A DNA stretch of 35,446 bases, taken from assembly GCA_964632865.1 (NCBI GenBank), contig CAZWDH010000028.1:1-35446 (forward strand), written 5' to 3'. The position numbers and the translations under genes were made by a program. The stretch is from JAHDWY01 sp964632865 (GTDB lineage: Bacteria > Hydrogenedentota > Hydrogenedentia > Hydrogenedentales > SLHB01). Shown piece after piece: positions 17,215-25,579 of the stretch (the first letter of the stretch is position 1; each line of letters begins with the position of its first letter). The notes under the pieces are model-generated. The model worked only from the letters and a program-made list of their open reading frames with translations, was not told where the DNA came from and did no database searches.

Positions 17215-17418
17215 GGGGTGTCTTGCTCCTCCCTGGTGCGTTGTCGATGCCATTAAGCTATAATGCGGTATCGATTTACACCTTCTGGATCTAACGCGGG
17301 GGAATCCTCGGGCATTCCAGCGTAGACGTGAAATGAAACCCCAGGATATTGTGTTCACTGGCCCGAGACCGTGAGATTTCGAAGCGATCTTAGCGAAGTG
17401 AAATGGAGTAATACCACG

Positions 17419-17925
17419 ATGCCTGAGCGGAAAAAAATGACCACCAAGCTAATCGAAAGCGGCAGTCCGGCCAATCCGGAGCAACCGCACGACGAGCCAT
17501 TCATTCGAAGCCTCACTCAGATCATTCGCTGGGCGGTGCGCGCGCTGGCATTGCTCATGACGGCGGTCATCGTGTGGGGCGTGGTGGACGTGGTGTACGT
17601 GTTGTACGAACGCCTGTTGGAACAGCCGTTCCTGCTGCTTGAGATTGATGATATTCTCGCTACGTTCGGCGCGTTCATGGCCGTACTCATCGCAATCGAA
17701 ATCTTCATCAATATCACGGTGTATCTACGCGAAGATGTCATTCACGTCAAGATCGTTATTGCCACGGCGCTCATGGCAATCGCTCGAAAGGTGATCATCA
17801 TGGACCTCGACCAGTACACCTGGGAAGAGGTCCTTGCGATTGCGGCGGTGGTACTCGCATTGAGCATTGGCTATTGGCTCGTCGTGGTGAAGGACGACCG
17901 CGACGCGGGGGCCATTCGACACTAG
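17419..17925 (+). CDS. PsiE-like phosphate-starvation-inducible membrane protein
   Basis: A 168-aa protein with about four hydrophobic helices (around residues 35-60, 75-100, 105-125 and 138-160). The segment YLREDVIHVKIVIATALMAI followed by ARKVIIMDL is the signature of the PsiE family. Its function is not known beyond phosphate-starvation induction of the E. coli member. The ATG at 17419 has GGAG about 11 nt upstream. It is divergent from the copper ATPase; a TATAAT box lies at 17259-17264 in the shared region but without a well-placed -35, so I do not call a promoter. Confidence 0.8.
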   Translation: MPERKKMTTKLIESGSPANPEQPHDEPFIRSLTQIIRWAVRALALLMTAVIVWGVVDVVYVLYERLLEQPFLLLEIDDILATFGAFMAVLIAIEIFINITVYLREDVIHVKIVIATALMAIARKVIIMDLDQYTWEEVLAIAAVVLALSIGYWLVVVKDDRDAGAIRH

Positions 17926-18004
17926 CGCACCGGGAGTTGACTTTCCCGCGCGATTGCTTCAGGCTCCTCCCCGGCAACCATCGTCTGCAAGTAAGGAGCA
18001 ACCA

Positions 18005-19384
18005 GTGGACACGCCGGACACGTCTGCCCAAACGAAGCCTGAACTGAACGAAGAACCGCCCTATCCGCCTATCGGCTACGCGTGGTACGTCGTCGGCGTA
18101 TTGATGATCCTCTACGTCCTGTCGTTCATCGACCGGCAGATCATGTCGCTGATCGTCGAACCTATGAAGCGCGACCTGGAGGTCAGTGACACGCTCATGG
18201 GGCTTCTCATGGGCACCTCCTTCGCCATCTTCTACACCTTGTTCGGCATGCCCCTCGGCCGCCTGGCCGATAGCCGCAGTCGCCGTGGCATTATCGCGGC
18301 GGGAGTTTTTCTGTGGAGCCTCATGACGGCCCTCTGCGGCATTGCCCGCAACTACGCCCAGCTTTTCGCATACCGTGTGGGTGTCGGTATCGGGGAGGCC
18401 GCCCTGTCACCGGCGGCTTATTCGCTGATAACGGATTACTTCCCGCGCAATCGGCTTGCGACGGCGATCAGCGTGTATGGAATGGGCATCTACCTGGGGT
18501 CGGGTCTCGCGTACCTGCTGGGCGGTTACGTGATCCAGTTCGTCTACGGCGCGGACATGATCGACATACCCATTCTCGGCGCCGTCCGTCCCTGGCAGAC
18601 GGTCTTCCTCGTCGTGGGCATCCCCGGCATTCTCTTTTCCCTGCTCATGCTGACCGTCCGGGAACCATTCCGGCGGGGACTAAAGGGTCGCACCGGCGCG
18701 TCGTCAAGCCTTCCATTGAAAGCGGTGCTCGACTACATCCACGCGAACAAGGCCACGTTCTTCTGCCACAACATGAGTTTCGCCCTGCTGGCCATGGCGG
18801 GCTATGGCAGCATCAGTTGGATTCCGGCGTTCTTCATTCGCACCCACGGTTGGGAAGCCGCGGAAGTGGGCAAGACCTACGGGGCCATTATGATGGTTTT
18901 TGGTTCGACCGGAATCGTGTTCGGCGGCTACCTCGCCGACTGGCTGGCATCCAGGGGTCACATCGATTCCAAGATGCGCGCGGGCGTCGTCGCCGCACTG
19001 GCGACCATCCCCTTGAGCCTTGCGTATCCGCTGGTGCCGGACGGCCGACTCGCCATGGCCATACTGGCGCCGCTGGCCTTCGCAGTCGCCATGCCCTTTG
19101 GGGCCGCGCCCGCGGCCATGCAGGAAGTCATGCCCGCCAACATGCGGGGGCAGGCCGGCGCCCTGTATCTTTTCGTGGTGAACTTGATTGGCATCGGATT
19201 GGGCGCCCCGACCGTTGGGGCTTTGACGGACTTTGTGTTCAAAGACGAGTCCATGGTGCGCTATTCGCTGTGCATCGTGGGAACGGCATGCGGCATTGTG
19301 GCTGCAGGGTTACTCATTCTCGGTCTCGCGCCCTTCCGCCGCAGTATGCAGCATTTGGAAGAATGGCACACGAACAACGCGTAG
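18005..19384 (+). CDS. MFS transporter, Spinster-like
   Basis: A 459-aa secondary transporter with 12 predicted membrane helices. The N-terminal half carries the motif LSFIDRQIMSLIVEPMKRDL, then SDTLMGLLMGTSFAIFYT and GMPLGRLADSRSRRGII, the MFS motif A of the Spinster-type group. Substrates in this group range from sugars to lipids; none can be named here. The start is set at GTG 18005, with TAAGGAG 6 nt upstream; a further in-frame ATG at 17954 has none. The gene's end overlaps the following flavoprotein gene by 22 nt, so the two are translationally coupled. Confidence 0.9.
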   Translation: MDTPDTSAQTKPELNEEPPYPPIGYAWYVVGVLMILYVLSFIDRQIMSLIVEPMKRDLEVSDTLMGLLMGTSFAIFYTLFGMPLGRLADSRSRRGIIAAGVFLWSLMTALCGIARNYAQLFAYRVGVGIGEAALSPAAYSLITDYFPRNRLATAISVYGMGIYLGSGLAYLLGGYVIQFVYGADMIDIPILGAVRPWQTVFLVVGIPGILFSLLMLTVREPFRRGLKGRTGASSSLPLKAVLDYIHANKATFFCHNMSFALLAMAGYGSISWIPAFFIRTHGWEAAEVGKTYGAIMMVFGSTGIVFGGYLADWLASRGHIDSKMRAGVVAALATIPLSLAYPLVPDGRLAMAILAPLAFAVAMPFGAAPAAMQEVMPANMRGQAGALYLFVVNLIGIGLGAPTVGALTDFVFKDESMVRYSLCIVGTACGIVAAGLLILGLAPFRRSMQHLEEWHTNNA

Positions 19385-20508
19385 ACGGAACGCTTATCGT
19401 AGGCGCGGGGCCGGCGGGTCTTGCACTAGGCGCTTGTCTGCGCCGGCTGAACCATCCGTTCACCATCCTGGAACGCGGCGACACGCCGGGCGCATCGTGG
19501 CGGAACCATTACGAGCGCCTTCACCTCCACACGGTGAAGCAGCATTCGGGATTGCCGCACCTGCCCTTTCCGGAGCACGTGGATCAGTATCCATCGCGCC
19601 AGGACGTGGTCGATTACCTGGATGCCTATTCGCGGCATTTCGAGTTGAACCCGCGTTGTGGTGAGGAGGTTCAATCAATCCGGCGCGATGGCGATTCGTG
19701 GCATACCAGGACGACCGGCGGATCGTACGTTTCCGAGCAGGTAGTCATCGCGGCGGGCTACAACCGCCATCCCTACCTCCCTCCTTTCAAGGGGATGCGG
19801 GAATTTCCTGGCGATGTCATCCACAGCCGCGAGTATCGGAATGGCAGTGCGTACCGCGGCAAGCGCGTGCTGGTGGTGGGCTTCGGCAACACGGGCGGCG
19901 AAATCGCCATCGACCTACACGAGCATGGCGCCGCGTCGATTGCGGTCTGCGTGCGGACACCCGTCCACGTCATTCCCCGCGAGTTCCTTGGCACGCCGAC
20001 GCAGATCTCGGGGATCATGTTGAGCAAGCTTCCCACGTTTCTTTCGGACTTTATCAGTTCCACCGTGGCGCGCATCGCCGTGGGCGATCTCTCGCAGTAC
20101 GGGATTCACCGCCCCAAGATCAGCCCCGCCGCGCAGATTAACCGGTATGGCCGTGTTCCCTTGATCGACGTCGGGACCATCGATCTGGTCAAGCGCGGCG
20201 TCGTCCGAATTGTCCCAGGGATCAATGCATTCACCGCGAACGGCGCTTCGTTTGTCGACGGCACGACGCTGGAGTTCGACCGCGTTATCCTCGCCACGGG
20301 GTATCGTCCCGCGCTGGAGGAGTTTCTCGAAGACGCCGCGGCGGTCACCGACCCACACGGTTTCCCGATCCCGCGCGCGGGCGCGTCAGCCCTGCCGGGC
20401 CTGTATTTTCTCGGTTACACCAATCCTTCCACCGGCCTGCTTCGACAAATCGCCATCGACGCGCAGCGCGTTGCGAACGAGATTGCCGCGGTTCCGGTTG
20501 GCCGCTGA
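19363..20508 (+). CDS. FMO-like flavin-containing monooxygenase
   Basis: A 381-aa flavoprotein with two Rossmann folds. The FAD motif is GAGPAG (residues 14-19), the NADPH motif GFGNTG (173-178), and ATGYRP closes the core near the end. Between them, FPGDVIHSREY (148-158) is the FMO/Baeyer-Villiger fingerprint FxGxxxHxxxW/Y, with Tyr at the last position. FMOs oxygenate nitrogen, sulfur or carbon nucleophiles using NADPH and O2, and the plant YUCCA-like branch is similar in length. It starts inside the MFS gene (22-nt overlap), suggesting that the carrier and the oxygenase handle the same compound. The open frame extends far upstream, but that part lies in the MFS gene and is not real. Confidence 0.9.
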   Translation: MAHEQRVDGTLIVGAGPAGLALGACLRRLNHPFTILERGDTPGASWRNHYERLHLHTVKQHSGLPHLPFPEHVDQYPSRQDVVDYLDAYSRHFELNPRCGEEVQSIRRDGDSWHTRTTGGSYVSEQVVIAAGYNRHPYLPPFKGMREFPGDVIHSREYRNGSAYRGKRVLVVGFGNTGGEIAIDLHEHGAASIAVCVRTPVHVIPREFLGTPTQISGIMLSKLPTFLSDFISSTVARIAVGDLSQYGIHRPKISPAAQINRYGRVPLIDVGTIDLVKRGVVRIVPGINAFTANGASFVDGTTLEFDRVILATGYRPALEEFLEDAAAVTDPHGFPIPRAGASALPGLYFLGYTNPSTGLLRQIAIDAQRVANEIAAVPVGR

Positions 20509-20534
20509 ACGTCACCAACCGGCTCCCATTGGCA

Positions 20535-20614
20535 GTCATTCTGAGCGAAGCAAAGAATCTCATTACGCCGCGGGTCGTCCGTGATTGGGGATTCTTTGCT
20601 TCGCTCAGAATGAC
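20535..20614. repeat. 25-bp perfect inverted repeat
   Basis: Arms at 20535-20559 and 20590-20614, each 25 nt, are perfectly complementary across a 30-nt spacer. The word GTCATTCTGAGCGAAGCAAA belongs to a palindromic repeat that I have seen in many bacterial genomes (from memory). It lies 26 nt after the FMO stop and may serve as its terminator. A partial copy of the first 11 nt recurs at about 30291-30301. Confidence 0.85.
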
Positions 20615-20634
20615 GTGTCGCGCAGCGCCCGTTC

Positions 20635-20725
20635 TCGCTATCGCTATCGGTATCGAAGTGGAAAACGCAAGGTGATCCCGATCCAGTGTTCGATCCCGAT
20701 CCCGATCCCGATACCGATCCCGATT
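20635..20725. repeat. 6-bp-period repeats (TCGCTA and GATCCC)
   Basis: Two short runs with period 6: TCGCTA, TCGCTA, TCGGTA at 20635-20652, and a longer one of about eight GATCCC units (20674-20725) with two degenerate units. Both are non-coding, downstream of the 25-bp inverted repeat and before the DJ-1/PfpI gene. Together with the inverted repeat they account for most of the 316-bp gap from 20509. Confidence 0.7.
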
Positions 20726-20824
20726 ACAGGAACGGCGGAATAGGCGCTTGCGGTCGCGAGGTTTCAAGGGATAGGGCTGCACTTCAACTTCAATCTTACC
20801 CAAACCGGAAATCGGGAGGATCCC

Positions 20825-21352
20825 ATGGCCAAATCATCCAAAGGACTTGCCATTGTGTTGGCGGAGAACATGTACGAGAACCTCGAACTGCATTACCCGA
20901 AGCTTCGCCTGGAAGAAGCGGGGTATGAGGTGAAGGTTGTCGGGCCGGAGAAAGGCGCGACCTACGGTTCGAAAGAAGGCTATCCCGCCGTCGCGGATTG
21001 CACCTTCAGCGACGTGGAACCGAGCGCGGTGAAAGTCCTCGTCGTGCCCGGCGGGTTCGCGCCGGACAAGTTGCGCCGGTACCGCGAGTGCAACGAGTTT
21101 GTCGCGGCCTGCTGGAAGGCGGGCGCGGTGGTCGGGGCAATCTGTCATGCGGGATGGGTTCCCATCAGCGCGAAGATTGTCAAGGGCGTGCGCATGACCA
21201 GCGTGAGCGCGATCAAGGACGATCTGGAGAATGCCGGCGCCACGTGGGTCGACGAACGCTGCGTCGTGGACGGCAAGTTCGTTTCCGCGCAGATCCCACG
21301 CGACTTGCCCGCGTTCATGAAAGCGATCCTTGAAGTGGCGGAAGGGAACTGA
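20825..21352 (+). CDS. DJ-1/PfpI family protein
   Basis: A 175-aa protein of the DJ-1/ThiJ/PfpI superfamily. The nucleophile elbow is AICHAGW with C107 followed by H108, as in PfpI-type peptidases and the YajL/YhbO deglycase-like proteins. The N-terminal KGLAIVLAENMYENLEL provides the conserved Glu region. Members act as peptidases, glyoxalases or stress chaperones in the cytosol; which applies is not determinable. GGGAGGA is 8 nt upstream of the ATG. It is single, not overlapping other genes. Confidence 0.9.
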   Translation: MAKSSKGLAIVLAENMYENLELHYPKLRLEEAGYEVKVVGPEKGATYGSKEGYPAVADCTFSDVEPSAVKVLVVPGGFAPDKLRRYRECNEFVAACWKAGAVVGAICHAGWVPISAKIVKGVRMTSVSAIKDDLENAGATWVDERCVVDGKFVSAQIPRDLPAFMKAILEVAEGN

Positions 21353-21685
21353 GCACAACTTCCCGCAACTACGGGTATATTCTATAGGGCGGTCCAGACC
21401 TCCGAGAACATCCCCCTTGCTCCCCCTTCAAAGGGGGAATTCTCGCAACACTTCGTGTTGCGTTGGGTGCGGCCAAACGGCTTGGTTTCATGGCTGGAAC
21501 GATACGGATCTAGATTGTCTGCGTCTCGCGCAAACTCCCCCTTTGAAGGGGGATCAAGGGGGATGTTCTTCGAGGCAGGGCAGACCTCTGGTGTGTTCTT
21601 TTTTTGCATTGGTGTGTACCCAGCAAGTCGTCGCGTTCGGCTTGGTTGACTGAGGCGATAAAGCTGGACCACACTTACCGCCACC
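21353..21685. other. Repeat-filled intergenic region before the TMTC-like gene
   Basis: About 330 bases containing no supportable gene. Most of it is a long inverted structure: the two 38-39-nt arms described at 21404-21571 and an inner perfect hairpin CGCAACAC/GTGTTGCG at 21444-21462. The promoter of the TMTC-like gene must lie near the 3' end and is not identifiable. Confidence 0.6.
21404..21571. repeat. Inverted pair of GGGGGAT-type palindromic repeats
   Basis: Left arm 21404-21441 and right arm 21533-21571 are nearly complementary across 38 nt (few mismatches). Each contains the self-complementary core CCCCCTTCAAAGGGGG or its equivalent. A third copy in the same orientation as the right arm occurs at 29092-29132. 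So this is an interspersed family, not a one-off hairpin. Confidence 0.8.
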
Positions 21686-23779
21686 ATGCCAAGATTTACC
21701 CGGGATACTTTCATCAACGCCGCGATCGCCGCAGCAATTGTCGCGGCGACGCTGACCGTGTACTGGCAGGTCCAAGCGTTCGGCTTCCTCAACGACGGCG
21801 ACAGTGTGTACATCACCGAGAACCTCTATGTGTCGCGCGGCGTCACGTGGGACGGAATCGTTGCCGCGTTCACGAAACCGCAGGGTGGGGGATGGAGTCC
21901 CGTCGCCACATTGACGCATATGATCGACGTGGATATCTTCGGGCTCGATCCGGGACCGCCGCATGTTATCAACGTTGTCTTTCACTGCTCGAACACGATT
22001 GTCCTGTTTTTCCTGCTCTTCACGATGACGCGCGCGCGATGGCCCAGCGCCTTCGTGGCGGCGCTCTTCGCGTTGCATCCCCTCCACGTGGAATCCGTGG
22101 CGTGGTTGTCCAGCCGCAAAGACGTGCTCAGCATGCACTTCATGCTGATGACCATCCGGTTCTACCTGCGCTATGTCGAGAAGCCAGACTGGAAGACTTC
22201 CGGCCTGGTTATCGTGCACTTTCTGGCGGCGCTGTTGTCCAAGCCCATGGTCGTGACGCTGCCGGTGCTGCTCCTGCTACTCGACTACTGGCCGCTCGGG
22301 CGCCTCGATGCGACACCCGTGCTTGCGGAAAAGAAACGGGTGGCGCTCCGGCTCGTGCGCGAGAAGATTCCGCTGTTCCTGTGCTCCATCGTGGTGTCCG
22401 TGATTACGGTGATCGTGCAACGGGCGGGCGGCGCGGTGCGCAGCTTCGACGAGCAATCCTGGTACGAACGCATCGGAAACGCGCTGGTTTCGTACGTGAC
22501 GTACCTGTGGGTCACGTTGTGGCCGGTAAACCTCGCGCCTCATTATCCTCATCCCGGCGCCTTGCCGGTGTGGATGGTAGCCGGCGCGGCCGCGCTGCTT
22601 CTGGTGATTGCCGTGGCCGCGTTGTTGCGTGCGGGGAAGAGTCCGTATTTCGTGACGGGTTGGGGGTGGTGGCTGGTTTCGCTGTTGCCGGTGATCGGCA
22701 TCATCCAGATCGGAAGCTTCGCCCGGGCGGACCGGTTCACGTACATGCCGCACATCGGCCTGTTCATCGTCTTTGCGTGGGGCATTAACGAACTGACACG
22801 GCGCGTGCCCCAGCGCGAACTGTTGCTCGCCGCGTGCGCGGTCGTCCTGTTTGTTCCGATGACGATCGCGACCTTTCACCAGGCGGCGCACTGGCGCGAA
22901 AGCATCGCCCTCTTCGAGCATGCCGTGGCCGTGTCGCCGGGTAGTTCCGTGGCGCAGAACAACCTGGGCGTTGCACTGATGCAACGGGCCGACTCGCCCG
23001 GCGCGCGGGACGGCGACCTGGAATCGGCGGAGCAGCACCTGCGCAAAGCCGTTGCCATCGCGCCCGCTTTCGTGGATGCACACAACAATCTGGGCATCGC
23101 CGTGCTGCTGCAAGGCGAGGACGAAGCGGCCGCGGCGCAGTTTGAACAGGCGCTGGAACTGAACCCCGACGACCCCGACGCACTCATCAACGCGGCGAAC
23201 GCGCAACTCGCGCAAGGCGATACCGATGGGGCGATCGAAAAGTACCGCCGTGCGATTGCCGCGACGCCGTTGAACGTGAAGGCCCATTACAACCTCGGTA
23301 TTGCCCTCGCCCAGTCGGGCGATCTGGAAGGCGCGGTTGCCTCATACCGTGAGGCCGTGGCGTTGCAGCCTGACGATGCGAGCCTGCACGCCAGTCTTGC
23401 CAACGGGCTGTTGCAACAGGGAAAGTATCCCGAAGCCGCGACGCAGGCGCTGGAAGCGGTGAAGCTGGACCCGGACGACGCCTTCGCGCAGTACAATCTA
23501 GGCTTGGCGCAGTACCTCATGAACCGGATCGACGAGGCGATTGCGAGTCTGCGTGCGGCGGTGGAACTGGAGCCGGGCTTTCTGGATGCGCACTTGAATC
23601 TCGCGGGCGCCTTGGCGAACGCGGGACAGATGGCCGACGCAAAACGCCATTTTGAAGAGGCGCTCCGTATCGATCCCGGCAATCCCCGGGCGACGGAAGC
23701 GCTGCAGGCCATCGACGATATGGCAGCGCAAGACACCGCGCCGGGAGCCGAAGCGCAATCGCCGAATGAGGGGACGTGA
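21686..23779 (+). CDS. TMTC-like membrane protein with C-terminal TPR repeats
   Basis: A 697-aa protein. The N-terminal 390 residues contain about ten membrane helices with the phrases ALHPLHVESVAWLSSRKDVL and LLSKPMVVTLPVLLLLLDYW, recognisable from the TMTC/GT-C type family. The C-terminal part (about 400-690) has roughly eight TPR repeats, with NNLGVAL, NAANAQL, YNLGIAL, NLAGAL and similar. Such proteins are predicted GT-C glycosyltransferases, with TPRs on the outer side of the membrane binding acceptor proteins. Near the start the usual acidic pair motif (recalled as xNFDDxxYV) reads LNDGDSVYI. The gene ends just before the beta-helix lipoprotein gene, and the two could be co-transcribed. 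The start lacks an obvious Shine-Dalgarno. Confidence 0.85.
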   Translation: MPRFTRDTFINAAIAAAIVAATLTVYWQVQAFGFLNDGDSVYITENLYVSRGVTWDGIVAAFTKPQGGGWSPVATLTHMIDVDIFGLDPGPPHVINVVFHCSNTIVLFFLLFTMTRARWPSAFVAALFALHPLHVESVAWLSSRKDVLSMHFMLMTIRFYLRYVEKPDWKTSGLVIVHFLAALLSKPMVVTLPVLLLLLDYWPLGRLDATPVLAEKKRVALRLVREKIPLFLCSIVVSVITVIVQRAGGAVRSFDEQSWYERIGNALVSYVTYLWVTLWPVNLAPHYPHPGALPVWMVAGAAALLLVIAVAALLRAGKSPYFVTGWGWWLVSLLPVIGIIQIGSFARADRFTYMPHIGLFIVFAWGINELTRRVPQRELLLAACAVVLFVPMTIATFHQAAHWRESIALFEHAVAVSPGSSVAQNNLGVALMQRADSPGARDGDLESAEQHLRKAVAIAPAFVDAHNNLGIAVLLQGEDEAAAAQFEQALELNPDDPDALINAANAQLAQGDTDGAIEKYRRAIAATPLNVKAHYNLGIALAQSGDLEGAVASYREAVALQPDDASLHASLANGLLQQGKYPEAATQALEAVKLDPDDAFAQYNLGLAQYLMNRIDEAIASLRAAVELEPGFLDAHLNLAGALANAGQMADAKRHFEEALRIDPGNPRATEALQAIDDMAAQDTAPGAEAQSPNEGT

Positions 23780-23783
23780 CACG

Positions 23784-25484
23784 ATGGATCGGAAGCATGA
23801 ACCATTGGATGTCCAAGGAGAACAGGCGTCCCGCCTGTTTCCCGAACATGAAAGAAAGCAGGCGGGACGCCTACTCTCCTTGGGATTGAGAAAGCAGGCG
23901 AGACGCCTGCGCTACATTCAGAGCGCCATCCTGCTGATTCTCACCGCAGTGTCCGTGTCCTGCCCGTGGCCTTCCGGGCCGTGGCGCAGTGAACTGTATC
24001 CCCTCGATTGGACGCCGGACGCGACCTATGCGGGCGGGCGTTTCCTTCACGACTTCTCCTATGCGGGCTACCATTACGGCGAAGACCCATTGCCGGATGC
24101 CAAGGTGGGGCCGCTCATCTTCAACACCGTGACGAACTATGGAGCGGACAATACCGGCGCGGCGGACGCGACAACGGCGATTCAGAATGCCATCGACGCG
24201 GCGGAAGTCGCGGGCGGCGTCGTCTATTTGCCGGCCGGGCTTTACCGGTGCGACGGCGTGTTACGCGTCGACGCGCCCGGAGTCGCGATTCGCGGCGACG
24301 GGGCGGACGCGACGAAGCTGTACTTCACCAAGTCGCAGGACATGGCCTACAAGAGCCACATCACCTTCCAGGGGACCGTGTCGCGCGGGCCGGATATCCT
24401 CCTCGCGGTGGACGGGGAGAACCGGGCCTTCGACGTGTTCGTGAACGATGCGTCTTCGTTGAGCCCCGGCGACGAGGTCAGCCTGGGCTGGGTTATCACC
24501 GACGATTTCGTCGCGGAGCACGGCATGACCGGCACCTGGCAAGCGTTCAACGGGAACTGGCAAGCCATCTTCCGGCGGACGGTGGTGGCCGTGGATACGG
24601 CCGCGAACCCGGATCGCGTCACGCTGGACGTGCCCTTGCGCTACCCGGCGCTTGTGCGCGACGGCGCGAGCCTGCGCAAGGAAAGCGGGTACCTCAGCGA
24701 GTGCGGCGTCGAAGACCTGGCCCTCGCGAACGCGGTCGATTGGGACGACGCGTGGGACATTTATCAGGTGCATATCTTGTTGTTCTCCGGCGTGAAAGAC
24801 TGCTGGGTGCGCGGCGTGGAATCCTTCGCGTCGCCGTTTCCACCCGCCGACGGCTACCACCTCCAGAGCTGCGGTATCGAGGTCGTGAATTCCAAGCGCG
24901 TGACGGTGGCGGATTGCGTGATGCAGACCGCGCAGAACCGCGGTGGCGGTGGATGCGGTTACCTCTTCGAGATCTCGCAGTCCAACGAGGGGCTCATCCG
25001 CGATTGCGCGGGTCTTGACGGGCGGCACAACTTCATCCAGAACTGGGGATTCGGCACGACGGGCTGCGTCTTTCTCCGGTGTTACAGCGCGGGCAGCACG
25101 AACTTGGCGTACCGCAATCTGCCCGTGGGCCTGCCCGCGTACAACGAGTATCACCATTCCCTCGCCATGGCGAACCTCGTCGACCAGTGCACACTGGACG
25201 ACGGCTGGTACGCCGGCAACCGCAAGAACGAAAGCTCCGGCGCGGGCCACACGTCCACCCAATGCGTGTTCTGGAACACAGACGGGCGCGGTGTGTTGCG
25301 CTCCTTCCAGTACGGCACGGGCTATGTCATTGGAACCGAAGACATCCGCGTCGATGTGAGCCTTGCCAACGGCCCCGCCCAAGGCACCGCGCCTGCCGAC
25401 CATGTCGAGGGCGAAGGGCAAGGGGGGCGGTTGGTGCCGGAATCGCTGTACGAAGATCAACTGGAGGGGAGAATTGATGAGTGA
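23784..25484 (+). CDS. Pectate-lyase-like right-handed beta-helix lipoprotein
   Basis: A 566-aa exported protein. A long Arg/Lys-rich leader (residues 1-45) precedes a hydrophobic stretch (46-59) and C60 in a lipobox-like VSVSC, so it is probably a lipoprotein. The core starts VTNYGADNTGAADATTAIQ with VVYLPAGLYRC, the N-terminal mark of the pectate lyase superfamily (PF12708), and continues with a parallel beta-helix of repeats such as VTVADCVMQTAQNRGGGGCG. The family includes polysaccharide lyases, hydrolases and epimerases; catalytic residues cannot be assigned. Residues 10-42 are encoded by palindromic repeat DNA (23813-23910). The start ATG overlaps no better site. It lies 4 nt after the TMTC gene stop. 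Confidence 0.87.
   Translation: MDRKHEPLDVQGEQASRLFPEHERKQAGRLLSLGLRKQARRLRYIQSAILLILTAVSVSCPWPSGPWRSELYPLDWTPDATYAGGRFLHDFSYAGYHYGEDPLPDAKVGPLIFNTVTNYGADNTGAADATTAIQNAIDAAEVAGGVVYLPAGLYRCDGVLRVDAPGVAIRGDGADATKLYFTKSQDMAYKSHITFQGTVSRGPDILLAVDGENRAFDVFVNDASSLSPGDEVSLGWVITDDFVAEHGMTGTWQAFNGNWQAIFRRTVVAVDTAANPDRVTLDVPLRYPALVRDGASLRKESGYLSECGVEDLALANAVDWDDAWDIYQVHILLFSGVKDCWVRGVESFASPFPPADGYHLQSCGIEVVNSKRVTVADCVMQTAQNRGGGGCGYLFEISQSNEGLIRDCAGLDGRHNFIQNWGFGTTGCVFLRCYSAGSTNLAYRNLPVGLPAYNEYHHSLAMANLVDQCTLDDGWYAGNRKNESSGAGHTSTQCVFWNTDGRGVLRSFQYGTGYVIGTEDIRVDVSLANGPAQGTAPADHVEGEGQGGRLVPESLYEDQLEGRIDE
23813..23910. repeat. Palindromic repeats inside the 5' end of the beta-helix gene
   Basis: The word CAGGCGTCCCGCCTG and its complement occur three times (around 23822-23838, 23858-23873 and 23893-23910). 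Arms at 23813-23841 and 23855-23883 are complementary at 25 of 29 positions, including flanking CCAAGGAGA. Each unit is itself a hairpin. The DNA lies in the coding frame and specifies QASRLF, KQAGRL and KQARRL in the protein leader. Confidence 0.82.
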
Positions 25485-25533
25485 CCAATGATGGGTCAAG
25501 AGTGATGCTCAGACTGTTTGGGGATACCCTGTT

Positions 25534-25561
25534 TTGACGGACACGTTGGGGTGGATAAAAT
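25534..25561 (+). promoter_or_regulatory. Sigma70-like promoter at the left end of the IS remnant
   Basis: TTGACG (25534-25539) and TAAAAT (25556-25561) are separated by 16 nt, each matching five of six consensus positions. The promoter points toward the orfA remnant and, 200 nt further, the glycan operon. It is based on sequence pattern only. Confidence 0.5.
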
Positions 25562-25579
25562 GAGCGCAGGAGACCCAAG

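Noticed and set aside
17259..17264. TATAAT box as a promoter for the PsiE-like gene
   Set aside because: No -35 element is found at 16-18 nt; the only TTGTCG is 12 nt away.
18313..19362. Upstream extension of the FMO reading frame across the MFS gene
   Set aside because: It is in another frame of a clear MFS gene, encodes no recognisable domain, and the FMO fold starts at the ATG at 19363.
22277..23287. 336-codon minus-strand frame antisense to the TMTC-like gene
   Set aside because: Composition is Arg/His/Gln-rich as expected for antisense of GC-rich coding DNA, and the plus strand shows clear membrane helices and TPRs.
24261..25499. 412-codon minus-strand frame antisense to the beta-helix gene
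   Set aside because: No domain or ribosome-binding site; the plus-strand protein has conserved family motifs.
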